A stretch of 64,000 nt of DNA, taken from assembly GCF_001685355.1 (NCBI RefSeq), contig NZ_CP016438.1:8184001-8248000 (forward strand). Reading direction: 5' to 3'. The notes beneath the pieces were generated by a model, which was not told the origin of the DNA, made no database searches, and saw nothing but the letters and a program-made list of their open reading frames with translations. Numbering within the stretch: position 1 is the stretch's first letter; each line of letters starts with the position of its first letter. The translations under genes and the position numbers were made by a program. Source of the stretch: Streptomyces lincolnensis (lineage in GTDB: Bacteria > Actinomycetota > Actinomycetes > Streptomycetales > Streptomycetaceae). This document shows positions 18,882 to 27,557 of the stretch, piece by piece.

Positions 18882-20195
18882 TCAGGAGCGGCGTCCGCCC
18901 GCGTACCCGGCGTTCCGCACGGACACGGGCAGTTCGTCGATGTGGTGCTCTATGAAGTCGATCAGCCGGCGCGTGTTCTGGTTCACCTCGGATCGGGTGG
19001 TGACGAAGGCGCCGTGATCGGCGAACTGCTCGGGCCGCATACCGTCCGGTTCGACGGCCCGCCGGAAGTACGGCAGCCGGTTGAGCCGGGCCAGGACGTC
19101 CGGGGGCACCGGCTGGTCGATCGCGTCCGGGGCGAAGCCGACCAGGTCCTCCTCGCGTCGCATGGTCGCCTCGACGAAGGCCGGCTTGCAGGTGTAGGCG
19201 ATGTCCGCCCCGGCCGTCTGCTCCAGATGCATGCTCACCACGTCCGTGCCGACGCGCGGGTCCTCGACCTCCAGGCTGGACAGCAGCATCTTCACCGGGT
19301 GGTGACGGGTCCCGAGGATCTGCTGGATCCGCTTCAGCACCGCGACCTCCGCCCAGCGCACGTCCAGCGGACCGAGCTCGACACCGACCTCCTCGGCGTC
19401 CTTGAGCAGGTCGCCGTTCGAGCCGTAGCGGCCGATCATGTGTGTGATCACCGCACGCCAGCGGTCGGTGCCGATGCCGGCCCGCTGCGCCGCCGCGAGT
19501 CCGTCCTCCACCGCGCGAACGCAGGCCAGGAACTGCGGCACCGTGTAGGTGAGCGTGTTGTTGATCGAGACGGCCCTGGCGACCAGTTCCCTGATCACCT
19601 CGTACCCCGCGGGCGTGCCCGGCACCTTGACCATTACGTTGGGGCTCTGCTGGGCCAGGGTGAGCGCCTCGTCGAGCATCTTGTCCGGGTCGAACATGCT
19701 GCGCGGGTCGAGCTGGGCCGACACCCAGCCGTACCGGCCGTCGGTCTGCTGCCACATCGGCACCATGGCGATCGCCGACTGCGCGACGACCTCGCGGTAG
19801 ATCAGGCGGAACACCGACTCCGGGTCGAACGTCTTCTGCTGTGTGGCCTGCCGCCGGACCTCGCGGGACCACTTCTGGGGCGCGTTGAGGACGCTCTTGG
19901 CGATGAGTGACGGATTCGTCGTCACCCCGCGCACTAAGGACCCCTCGGGGTCGTTCGGTGTCATGAACCGCTCGAACTGGGCGGCCCATCGCCTGCGAAC
20001 CGCCGGACCGGGAGCACGGCTGAGCACCTCGTCCCGCCAGGCCGGAAAGTCCAGGGGCGGGGAGTCCCACCAGATCTCGGCGGAGCGGTTGGTCCGCTGG
20101 AGCCTTTCCAGAACGCTCAGGCCGGTGGAGCCGTCGAGGTCCCGGGCCGGCCCTGCGGCGGGCGCACGGTCGGGGGGTCGGTGCAGTACGGACAT
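18882..20195 (-). CDS. Transaldolase (encapsulin operon), with N-terminal extension
   Basis: A 437-aa transaldolase-family enzyme that would transfer a dihydroxyacetone unit between sugar phosphates. GVTTNPSLIAKS (90-101) is the family N-terminal signature, and K190 in NVMVKVPGT is the expected Schiff-base lysine. SINNTLTYTVPQF and a C-terminal VVSMHLEQTAGAD complete the barrel. It is longer than usual enzymes (~320-390 aa), with ~30 extra N-terminal residues rich in Pro/Ala/Asp that look disordered. Housekeeping transaldolase normally sits with transketolase and zwf; here it is in a secondary-metabolic operon. It overlaps the HAD gene stop by 1 nt (TGATG). Confidence 0.9.
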   Translation of the reverse strand: MSVLHRPPDRAPAAGPARDLDGSTGLSVLERLQRTNRSAEIWWDSPPLDFPAWRDEVLSRAPGPAVRRRWAAQFERFMTPNDPEGSLVRGVTTNPSLIAKSVLNAPQKWSREVRRQATQQKTFDPESVFRLIYREVVAQSAIAMVPMWQQTDGRYGWVSAQLDPRSMFDPDKMLDEALTLAQQSPNVMVKVPGTPAGYEVIRELVARAVSINNTLTYTVPQFLACVRAVEDGLAAAQRAGIGTDRWRAVITHMIGRYGSNGDLLKDAEEVGVELGPLDVRWAEVAVLKRIQQILGTRHHPVKMLLSSLEVEDPRVGTDVVSMHLEQTAGADIAYTCKPAFVEATMRREEDLVGFAPDAIDQPVPPDVLARLNRLPYFRRAVEPDGMRPEQFADHGAFVTTRSEVNQNTRRLIDFIEHHIDELPVSVRNAGYAGGRRS

Positions 20196-20956
20196 CAGGG
20201 CATCCCTTCCAGGGGTGCTAATGGGGGACTGGTGTGGTCGGGGAGCGTCGAGCGCCATCTGCGCAGCAATGCCGGCAGCTCTCGCATGGAGGTGAACGAA
20301 GTGACGGGATTCCGGGGTTCTTCGGCCCTGCCGGGGGTCCCGGCCGCCTCGTCGACGGCCACTGCGTCGACGGTCGCCTCGTCGACGGCCGGGGCTCCGT
20401 CCGGCGCGTAGGCGAAGACCGTCATCCCCGCGCGTATCCCCGCCCGTACGCCCGGTGCGCTGTCCTCCACGACCGCGCACCGTTCCGGTGCGACGCCGTG
20501 CCGCGCGGCGGCGTGCAGGAACAGACCGGGGTCCGGCTTCCAGACCTTCACTTCGTAGGCGCTGTAGAGGCGGTCCTCCGGGAAGAAGCGCAGCAGCCCG
20601 GTGTGGCCGAGGACGTGCCGGATCTTCTGCATCGGTGCGCTGGAGGCGCAGCAGAAGGGGGGATCCATCGCGGTGAGCACGTCCTCGATCCCGTCTATGG
20701 CGACGAGGTCCCGGTCGAACGCGTCCGTGCAGCGTTTCCGGAATTCCGGGACGAAGCCCTCGGGGAGTTCCCGGCCGACCATCTCGCTCAGTTCGGCCGT
20801 CCATTCGGCCACCTTGCGGCCCTGGATGAACGCGAGCGCGGAGTCACCGGTGAAGGACGCGCCGTATTCCCGTGCCATGGTCCGCATGACCTGGGCGGAC
20901 AGGGTCTCGCTGTCCACCAGGACGCCGTCGCAGTCGAAGATCACCAAGTGGGACAT
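20195..20956 (-). CDS. HAD-superfamily phosphatase (encapsulin operon), with disordered C-terminal tail
   Basis: A 253-aa HAD hydrolase of the beta-phosphoglucomutase/phosphatase subfamily. Motif I is FDCDGVLVDSE (residues 6-16), motif II CCASSAPMQKI, motif III Lys in VKVWKPDPGLFL, and motif IV AVVEDSAPGV. The nucleophile and acid/base pair DxD is intact. After ~185 residues the core gives way to a low-complexity acidic stretch and a proline-rich end (SPPLAPLEGMP), atypical for the family. It may dephosphorylate the transaldolase product. ATG at 20956 was chosen (GGGG 8 nt upstream); 20962 and GTG 20965 are alternatives. Confidence 0.87.
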   Translation of the reverse strand: MSHLVIFDCDGVLVDSETLSAQVMRTMAREYGASFTGDSALAFIQGRKVAEWTAELSEMVGRELPEGFVPEFRKRCTDAFDRDLVAIDGIEDVLTAMDPPFCCASSAPMQKIRHVLGHTGLLRFFPEDRLYSAYEVKVWKPDPGLFLHAAARHGVAPERCAVVEDSAPGVRAGIRAGMTVFAYAPDGAPAVDEATVDAVAVDEAAGTPGRAEEPRNPVTSFTSMRELPALLRRWRSTLPDHTSPPLAPLEGMP

Positions 20957-21017
20957 GCTCATCACCCCATGCGTGAGATGGCGAAACGTGGCTGGCGAAG
21001 TGGGAGGTGGCGACGGG

Positions 21018-22262
21018 TCAGCACACCATCCCGGCCGTGACGGTCGTGCCGTCGTCGGGGGCGATGAGCAGGAAGGAACCGGTGCGCCGTGAGTCGGCGT
21101 AGAGGTCGACGGGCAGCGGTTCGGACAGCCGCAGCACCACCCGGCCGATGTCGTTGGCCGCCAGGTGTCCGGGAGCCGGGTGCTGGGAGAGGTCGTCCAG
21201 CGCGAGGCGGGACGGGATCTCCTCGACGACGGCCCTGACGGTCCGGGTCGTGTGCTTGAGCAGCACCCGGGAGCCGGGTTCGAGCGGGGTGTCGTGCAGA
21301 TGGCAGACGGTCGCGGTCAGATTCCGCGTCGGCGTCACCGAGGCGTCCTCGGGCACGATCATGTCACCGCGGGAGACGTCCGGATCGTCGGTCAGCCGGA
21401 CGGTGACCGACTGGGGAGCCCGGACCAGGTCGACGGACCGGCCGAGTACGTCGAGGCCGGCGATGGTGCTGCGGCGCCCACTCGGCAGGACCGTCACGGG
21501 CTGGCCCACCCGCAGCACACCGGAGGCCACCTGGCCCGCGCAGCCGCGGCCGGAGGGCTCCTCGGGGGCCGCGGGGATGACGTACTGGACCGGGAACCGG
21601 GCCACCTCGCGCCTCGGGTCGTGGTCGACGTCCACGCTCTCCAGGTGCCCGAGCACCGTCGGGCCGCCGTACCAGGGCATGTTCGGCGAGGCGGTCACCA
21701 CGTTGTCGCCGTGCAGCGCGGAGATGGGAACGGCGGTGATCTCGGGGACCCCGAGAGAGGCGGCGTAGGCACCGAACTCCTCGGCGACGCGGCCGAAGAC
21801 CGTCTCGTCGTGGTCGACCAGGTCCATCTTGTTGACGGCCAGCACCACGTGCGGGACCCGCAGCAGCGCGGCCACCGCGGCGTGCCGGCGCGTCTGCTCG
21901 ACCACGCCGGCCCGCGCGTCCACCAGGACGACGGCCAGCTCGGCGGTCGAGGCGCCGGTGACCATGTTGCGGGTGTACTGCACATGCCCCGGTGTGTCGG
22001 CCAGGATGAACCGGCGGCGCGGGGTGGCGAAATAACGGTGGGCGACGTCGATGGTGATGCCCTGCTCCCGCTCGGCGCGCAGGCCGTCGGTGAGCAGCGC
22101 GAGGTCCGGAGTGTCCTTGCCGCGGGTGCGGGAGGCGTGTTCGACGGCTTCCAGCTGGTCGGCGAGGACCGACTTGGAGTCGTGCATCAGTCGTCCGACC
22201 AGGGTGGACTTGCCGTCGTCGACGGAGCCCGCGGTGGCGAACCGAAGTGTGTCGACGGTCAT
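21018..22262 (-). CDS. cysN: Sulfate adenylyltransferase large subunit, GTPase (CysN)
   Basis: A 414-aa EF-Tu-like GTPase that drives ATP sulfurylase (sulfate + ATP to APS). G1 GSVDDGKST (12-20), G3 DTPGH (89-93) and G4 NKMD (144-147) are intact, and two beta-barrel domains follow. There is no fused APS-kinase domain; a separate CysC is encoded two genes upstream. Two bases separate it from CysD. Being in one operon with a sulfotransferase argues for dedicated PAPS supply rather than cysteine synthesis. Confidence 0.93.
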   Translation of the reverse strand: MTVDTLRFATAGSVDDGKSTLVGRLMHDSKSVLADQLEAVEHASRTRGKDTPDLALLTDGLRAEREQGITIDVAHRYFATPRRRFILADTPGHVQYTRNMVTGASTAELAVVLVDARAGVVEQTRRHAAVAALLRVPHVVLAVNKMDLVDHDETVFGRVAEEFGAYAASLGVPEITAVPISALHGDNVVTASPNMPWYGGPTVLGHLESVDVDHDPRREVARFPVQYVIPAAPEEPSGRGCAGQVASGVLRVGQPVTVLPSGRRSTIAGLDVLGRSVDLVRAPQSVTVRLTDDPDVSRGDMIVPEDASVTPTRNLTATVCHLHDTPLEPGSRVLLKHTTRTVRAVVEEIPSRLALDDLSQHPAPGHLAANDIGRVVLRLSEPLPVDLYADSRRTGSFLLIAPDDGTTVTAGMVC

Positions 22263-22264
22263 GG

Positions 22265-23215
22265 CTAGAAGTACCCCTCGCGCTTGCGGTCCTCCATGGC
22301 GGCCTCGGACATCTTGTCGTCGGCCCGGGTGGCGCCGCGCTCGGTCAGCCGGGCCACGGCGATCTCCTCGATGACCCGCTCGACGGTGTCGGCGTCCGAG
22401 TCGACCGCTCCGGTGCAGGACATGTCGCCCACGGTGCGGTAGCGCACCCGGCGGGTCGCGGTCCGTTCGCCCTCCTTGGGGCCGCCCCACTCACCGGGGG
22501 CGAGCCACATGCCGTCGCGGAAGAAGAGGAATCGTTCATGCGCGTAGTAGATCGCCGGCAGTTCGATCCTCTCGCGCGCGATGTACTGCCACACGTCGAG
22601 CTCGGTCCAGTTCGACAGCGGGAAGACCCGCGTGTGTTCGCCGGGGGAGCACCGGCCGTTGTACAGCTGCCACAGCTCCGGCCGCTGCCGGCGCGGATCC
22701 CAGCCGCCGAACTCGTCGCGCAGCGAGAACACCCGCTCCTTGGCGCGCGCCTTCTCCTCGTCCCGGCGTCCGCCGCCGAACACCGCGTCGTGGCGGCCCT
22801 CGCCGATGGCGTGCAGCAGCGGCACGGTCTGGAGGGGGTTGCGGGTCCCGTCCGGGCGCTCACGCAGCTCACCGGAGTCGATGAAGTCCTGCACGTGGGC
22901 CACCCGCAGCCGCAGTCCGTGTTCCTCCACGGTGCGGTCCCGGTACTCCAGCACCTCGGGGAAGTTGTGTCCGGTGTCCACATGGAGCAGCCCGAAGGGC
23001 AGCGGCGCGGGCGCGAACGCCTTGAGCGCCAGGTGCAGCATCACGGCGGAGTCCTTGCCGCCCGAGAAGAGGATCACCGGGCGCTCCAGCTCCCCGGCCA
23101 CCTCCCGGAAGATGTGCACCGCCTCCGCCTCCAGGATGTCCAGGTGCGTCAGCGTGTGGAGGCCGGCGCCGTCCGCCGTCCGGTCCTCGGCCGTCCGTGT
23201 CGTCGTGGTGGTCAT
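22265..23215 (-). CDS. cysD: Sulfate adenylyltransferase small subunit (CysD)
   Basis: A 316-aa PP-loop ATP pyrophosphatase subunit that binds ATP and sulfate. The PP-loop SGGKDSAVML is at residues 51-60; LLHVDTGHNFPEV, FGGGRRDEEKARAKERVFS and the C-terminal RKREGYF are diagnostic of CysD. Its start overlaps the CysC stop by 4 nt (ATGA). An N-terminal Thr-rich 15-residue stretch is slightly longer than usual. Together with CysN it makes APS. Confidence 0.95.
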   Translation of the reverse strand: MTTTTTRTAEDRTADGAGLHTLTHLDILEAEAVHIFREVAGELERPVILFSGGKDSAVMLHLALKAFAPAPLPFGLLHVDTGHNFPEVLEYRDRTVEEHGLRLRVAHVQDFIDSGELRERPDGTRNPLQTVPLLHAIGEGRHDAVFGGGRRDEEKARAKERVFSLRDEFGGWDPRRQRPELWQLYNGRCSPGEHTRVFPLSNWTELDVWQYIARERIELPAIYYAHERFLFFRDGMWLAPGEWGGPKEGERTATRRVRYRTVGDMSCTGAVDSDADTVERVIEEIAVARLTERGATRADDKMSEAAMEDRKREGYF

Positions 23216-23820
23216 CGGGCGAGCCCCCTCTCGACGAGCAGCTCCGTTAGCGCGGCGGTGCACTCCTGGATGTCCTGACGGTGTGTCTCCAGCACCAGAT
23301 CGGGGCTCGCCGGTTCCTCGTAGGGGTCGTCGACACCGGTCAGGCCGGATAACTCACCGGCCGCCTGCCGCGCGTACAGGCCCTTCACGTCGCGGTCGGC
23401 ACACACCCGGGAGGGGGTGGCGACGTACACCTCCAGATAGGGCGTCCCACTGCGCTCGTGGCGCTCGCGCACCGCCTCGCGGCTGTCCGCGTAGGGGGCG
23501 ATCACCGGCACCAGGACCAGAACGTCGTTTCGGGCGAGGATCTCCGCCACCAGTCCGGTGCGCCGCACGTTGCTGTCCCGGTCCTGCCGGGAGAAACCCA
23601 GCCCCTCCGAGAGCGAGCCGCGGATCTCGTCCCCGTCCAGCGTCTCCACCCTGCGATGCTCCTCCCGCAGCCGGTCCGCGACCGACATCGCGATCGTCGT
23701 CTTGCCCGAACTCGGCAGCCCCGTGAGCCACACCGTTCCACCGGGCCGGCACCTGCATATCGGACTCGTGCTCAAGTCGGTCACCTCACTGCTGTGATCG
23801 GTTCGCGGAAAGACGGCCAT
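23212..23820 (-). CDS. cysC: Adenylylsulfate kinase (CysC)
   Basis: A 202-aa APS kinase that phosphorylates APS to PAPS. The P-loop GLPSSGKTT is at residues 34-42; LDGDEIRGSLSEGLGFSRQD and DRDVKGLYARQAAGE follow as in the family. The N-terminus before WLTGLP is ~20 residues longer than typical, so a start at a downstream GTG (VTDLST, codon 13) is possible. It begins 9 bp after the MFS stop. With CysDN and the sulfotransferase it completes a sulfate-activation and transfer route. Confidence 0.93.
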   Translation of the reverse strand: MAVFPRTDHSSEVTDLSTSPICRCRPGGTVWLTGLPSSGKTTIAMSVADRLREEHRRVETLDGDEIRGSLSEGLGFSRQDRDSNVRRTGLVAEILARNDVLVLVPVIAPYADSREAVRERHERSGTPYLEVYVATPSRVCADRDVKGLYARQAAGELSGLTGVDDPYEEPASPDLVLETHRQDIQECTAALTELLVERGLAR

Positions 23821-23829
23821 CCGGTGCCA

Positions 23830-25119
23830 CTACCCCCGCACCGCGGAGCCGGATGCGGTCGTTTTGCGCCGTTTCGCCGGGTCCGGCCCGTGCGCGGCCC
23901 GGTAGGTGGTCCAGGCGAGGGTGAGCACCGCCGGCACGGCGGTCAGCAACAGCAGCTCCGAGGCCGGCACCACGTGCTCGATCACGGCCAGCAGATACGG
24001 CGCCCCGAAGCCGAGATAGGCGAACGCCTGGAAGATCGCGGTCAGCCGGCCCAGGTTCTCGGCGCTCGCCATGCGCTGCACCTCCATCAGGCCGCACACC
24101 AGGCAGCAGCCGTAGCCGGCGCCTAGCACCAGCGCGGCGATGCCGACGAGCCACCAGTGCACGGTCGTCGCGGCCAGCGCGCCGAGCAGCAGTCCGGCCA
24201 CCACGATGCTGAGCGAGGTGGCGATCAGACGGGGCTTGTCCGGGTGGTTGACCCGACGCGCCAGGGGCTGTACGGCGATGCCCGCGACCATGGTCAGCAT
24301 GGTCACGACCGCGCTGAACATCAGCGCGTTGTCGCCGAGCCGGTCCAGCACCAGACCGGGAAGGTAGGCCAGGGCGATCGAGGACGCGCCGAACACCCAG
24401 GGCGCCAGCGGCGCGATGACGCTCCAGAACCGGCGGCTGCTCGCCTCGGGCAGCCGCAGCGGGGACCAGAGCCTGGCCTCCTCGTTCGGCCGGTGCACCT
24501 CGGGGGTCCGCAGCACGAAGGGAACGGCCGCGAGGGTGAGTGCCACATGCGGCAGGTAGGAGCTGACCACCGGGTTCGGTGCCAGCTGCGCCAGCAGTCC
24601 CGCGATCAGCGGACCCACGGCGAAGCCGGTGGTCATCCCGATCGTCGCGCGGCGGGCGCCGGTGTGCTCGTCCTGACCGGAACCGCTGACGGTGAGTTCC
24701 TTGATCCACGCGGTGCCCGAGCTGAAGGCCGCCCCACTGGCGGCGCCGGCGACCAGCCGTCCGACGAACAGCCAGCTCAGCCCCGATCCGGCCAGCATCA
24801 GCAGTCCGCTGGCGAGCGCCGAGATGATCAGCGCCGGTACGAGCACCCGACGGCGGCCGTACCGGTCGGAGAAGGGGCCGCCGAGGAGCAGCCCGGGGAT
24901 CAGTCCGACCGCGTAGAGGGCGTAGGTCGCCTCCACCGTGGTCGTCGCGACGCCCAGTTCCGAGCGGTACATCAACAGCAGCGGGGCGAACTGGTTCGCG
25001 CCCCAGCCGACGGCCGCGACACCCAGGGCGATCGCCAGCCAGGCACGGCCGGCGGCCCCGGAGAGCCGTGTGTCCTCGCCGCGGGTCCCCCGGTACGTGT
25101 GTGCTGTCGGATTGCTCAT
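23830..25119 (-). CDS. MFS transporter, first gene of the encapsulin operon
   Basis: A 429-aa major-facilitator protein with twelve predicted membrane segments. The loop 2-3 motif GGPFSDRYGRRRVLVPALI (near 80-98) is intact, and motif C-like GLVAGAASGAAFSS-type helices follow. It heads the operon and is divergent from the GlxA-type regulator, a layout seen for product exporters. Export or self-resistance for the sulfated product is inferred; sulfate uptake is unlikely for MFS of this type. ATG at 25119 (MSNPTAH) was chosen over an upstream ATG that would run into the regulator promoter. Confidence 0.87.
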   Translation of the reverse strand: MSNPTAHTYRGTRGEDTRLSGAAGRAWLAIALGVAAVGWGANQFAPLLLMYRSELGVATTTVEATYALYAVGLIPGLLLGGPFSDRYGRRRVLVPALIISALASGLLMLAGSGLSWLFVGRLVAGAASGAAFSSGTAWIKELTVSGSGQDEHTGARRATIGMTTGFAVGPLIAGLLAQLAPNPVVSSYLPHVALTLAAVPFVLRTPEVHRPNEEARLWSPLRLPEASSRRFWSVIAPLAPWVFGASSIALAYLPGLVLDRLGDNALMFSAVVTMLTMVAGIAVQPLARRVNHPDKPRLIATSLSIVVAGLLLGALAATTVHWWLVGIAALVLGAGYGCCLVCGLMEVQRMASAENLGRLTAIFQAFAYLGFGAPYLLAVIEHVVPASELLLLTAVPAVLTLAWTTYRAAHGPDPAKRRKTTASGSAVRG

Positions 25120-25190
25120 GTCTACGACCCTGACGCGGGCCGGCGGTCTCCTCAACCGGCCGAAAGGACATCGAGCGTACAATTCGTGCC
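25120..25190. promoter_or_regulatory. Divergent promoter region, encapsulin operon / GlxA-type regulator
   Basis: Only 71 bp separate the two start codons. TACAAT at 25178-25183 is a near-consensus -10 for the regulator, placed so that transcription would begin at about its ATG (25191); no Shine-Dalgarno precedes that ATG. An inverted repeat GGCCGG...CCGGCC (12-nt spacer) lies at about 25139-25162 and could be the regulator's site. The operon promoter itself could not be defined. Confidence 0.5.
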
Positions 25191-26201
25191 ATGACCTCTG
25201 TGGCGCTGGCCGTGACCGACGGGATGCCTCTGTTCGAGCTGTCCATCCCCTGCACGATCTTCGGACCCGGAAATCCGGAGGCGGCCGGGGCCGGCTACGA
25301 GCTGGCCGTCTGTGCCTCCCCCGGGGCCAATGTCGGGGGCTGGCTGCGCTCCGAGGCGGCGCACACGCTGGACGACCTGATGAAGGCGGACACGGTGATC
25401 GTCCCGGCCTGTGACGAGGCCATGGAGCGGCCGCCCGCCGACCTGGTGGCCGCCGTACGAGCGGCGCACGACCGGGGCGCGCGGGTCGCCTCCATCTGCA
25501 CCGGGGCCTTCGTGCTGGCCGCCGCCGGACTGCTCGACGGGCGGCGCGCGACCACCCACTGGATGTACACCGGACGGCTGGCCGAGCGGTATCCGGAGGT
25601 CGAGGTGGACCCCGGTGTGCTGTACATCGACGACGGCGACGTGCTCACCTCCGCGGGCCAGGCCGCCGGGATCGACCTCTGCCTGCACATGGTCCGCAGC
25701 GACCACGGCGTGGTCATGGCCAACACCCTGGCCCGACGGCTCGTGGCGGCTCCGCACCGGGCGGGCGGACAGGCGCAGTTCATCGCCACCCCGCTGCCCG
25801 GGAGCGACGGCCAGGGCTCCGTCGGCGACCGGTACGGACTGTCCGCCCTGCTCGACCGGACGAGGGAGCGGCTCGACGAACCGGTCACGGTCGCCGAGCT
25901 CGCCCGCCGGGCGAACATGAGCCCGCGCCACTTCAGCCGCCAGTTCATCGCGCTCACCGGCACCAGCCCCCTTCAGTGGCTGCTCGCCCAGCGCATCCGT
26001 CGCGCACAGGAACTGCTGGAGACCACCGACGAGAGCATCGAGCACATCGCCGCCCAGGTCGGCATGGGGACGGCGACGACCTTGCGCCGCAACTTCAACC
26101 GCGTCGTCGGCGTGTCACCGGCCGCCTACCGGCGCGCCTTCACCGAGTCCACCGGTCTGCGGGCCGACGCCGACCAGGCCCCCGCCGGACAGGCCGACTG
26201 A
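25191..26201 (+). CDS. GlxA-type transcriptional regulator (DJ-1/PfpI domain + AraC HTH)
   Basis: A 336-aa regulator. Residues ~5-175 form a DJ-1/PfpI class-I-amidotransferase-like domain; ICTGAFVLAAAGLLDGRRAT holds the nucleophile-elbow Cys position. Residues ~225-325 form an AraC/XylS double HTH (VTVAELARRANMSPRHFSRQF and ATTLRRNFNRVVGVSPAAYRR). Relatives sense small nitrogenous metabolites. It is divergent from the MFS-cys-encapsulin operon and is the obvious pathway-specific regulator. The transcript is probably leaderless. Confidence 0.92.
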   Translation: MTSVALAVTDGMPLFELSIPCTIFGPGNPEAAGAGYELAVCASPGANVGGWLRSEAAHTLDDLMKADTVIVPACDEAMERPPADLVAAVRAAHDRGARVASICTGAFVLAAAGLLDGRRATTHWMYTGRLAERYPEVEVDPGVLYIDDGDVLTSAGQAAGIDLCLHMVRSDHGVVMANTLARRLVAAPHRAGGQAQFIATPLPGSDGQGSVGDRYGLSALLDRTRERLDEPVTVAELARRANMSPRHFSRQFIALTGTSPLQWLLAQRIRRAQELLETTDESIEHIAAQVGMGTATTLRRNFNRVVGVSPAAYRRAFTESTGLRADADQAPAGQAD

Positions 26202-26323
26202 CCGCTCGTTTCCGTCCGCCGCACCCGCGCGCACGCCCCTCGCCAACGGGATGGCACCCCCGCACCGTGGAAAGCGGTGCGGGTCACAGGCGGCGGACAC
26301 GCAGGCCGGGACGGGGGAGTGGC

Positions 26324-27516
26324 GTGGCGCGGATGGCGGTGGTGGGCGGCAGTATCGCCGGGTGCGCGGCGGCGGGGACGGGCGCGGGCCACGAGGTGGT
26401 GGTGCACGAGCGCACCGAACGGGGCTTCGCGGACCGCGGGTTCGGGATCGCCGTGCCGCCGGGGCTGCTGGACGAGTGGGTGAAGACCGGCTACCCGGAT
26501 CCCGCGATGCCGTTCCTCCCGGTCACGGAGCGGGCGTGGCTGCACATCACCGACCGGGGTGCCGAACGCGAGCTGTGGCGGCAGCCGATGGAGGGGGCCG
26601 TCTGCAACTGGTACCTGCTGTGGCGGTCGTTGCGCGCCCGGGTGGAGCGGGCGGACTACCGGCCCGGCTCCCGCGTGGACGGCATGCACCGGGACGGCGA
26701 CGCGGGCGGCGCCACGGTCCTGGTCAACGGCGAGGAGCACCGCTACGACCTCGTGGTGGGCGCCGACGGGCACCGGTCGGTGGTCCGCGGCCTGGTGGCG
26801 CCGGAGGCGGTGCCCGAGTACGCGGGATACGCGCTGTGGCGCGGATGTCTGCCGGAGTCGGCGTTGAGCCGGGCCGTCGTGCGGGAAGCGGAGCGCGCCT
26901 CGTCACCGTGGTCTTCCCCGGCGGACACGGGATCTTCTACCTGATGCCGGCGACCGACGGCGGCCGCCTCCTGAACTGCGGCGTGTACATGTTCCCGCCC
27001 GCGGGCACGCCGTACGACCCGTCGGCCGCCCATCCGCCGGGCGCCGCCCCGGAGTTGGCGGCCCGCGTCAAGGACGTCGCGCGCCGGCACTTCCCGGCCC
27101 GGCGGGCCCAGGTCGTGGAGTCCTGCGCCGACTCGGCGATCGCCGTGCAGCCGATGCTGGACCCGCCGTTGCCCCGCTGTGCCGCCTCGGGCGTCGTCCT
27201 CGCCGGTGACGCCGGTGCGCCGACCCGGCCGCACACCGCGAGCGGTGCCGTGAAGGCGATCGAGGACGCCCGCTGCCTGGAGCGCGCCCTGCGGGCCACG
27301 CCCTCACCGCGGGAGGCGCTGTCCCGCTACGACGCCGAACGGCGCGAGGAGGCCAACAGGCTCACCGCACTGGGCCGCCGTATCGGCCGTGCCCAGGTCG
27401 AGGAGACCCCCGACTGGCAGACGACGGGGCCCGCCGGGAGGGCCGCCTGGACCCGCGCCACCCTCTCGGGCACGGCCCACTACCTGTACCGGGACCCCGG
27501 CGACGACACGACGTGA
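26324..27516 (+). pseudogene. FAD-dependent monooxygenase, frameshifted
   Basis: An aromatic-ring-hydroxylase-like (PHBH-fold) flavoprotein split between two frames. The N-terminal half runs from the GTG at 26324 (VVGGSIAGCAAAG, the FAD-binding start; then DLVVGADGHRSVVRG) to about 26900. The C-terminal half (VVFPGGHGIFYLMP, then VVLAGDAGAPTRPHTASGA) is in the frame one base back, to 27516. A -1 shift near 26880-26910 is needed to join them. The first Rossmann helix is also about two residues shorter than usual (GCAAAGTGAGHEV), which suggests real decay rather than only a sequencing error. ATG 26333 is an alternative start. Function if repaired: hydroxylation of a small molecule. Confidence 0.8.
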
Positions 27517-27532
27517 ACAGCGGCCGGAGCCG

Positions 27533-27557
27533 GGCCGCCGCCCGTCAGGCGGCGGCC
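27533..27557. terminator. Convergent 10-bp hairpin at the end of the response-regulator gene
   Basis: GGCCGCCGCC (27533-27542) pairs perfectly with GGCGGCGGCC (27548-27557) over a 5-nt loop that includes the stop codon of the minus-strand regulator. It lies between convergent genes and could serve both. Confidence 0.5.
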
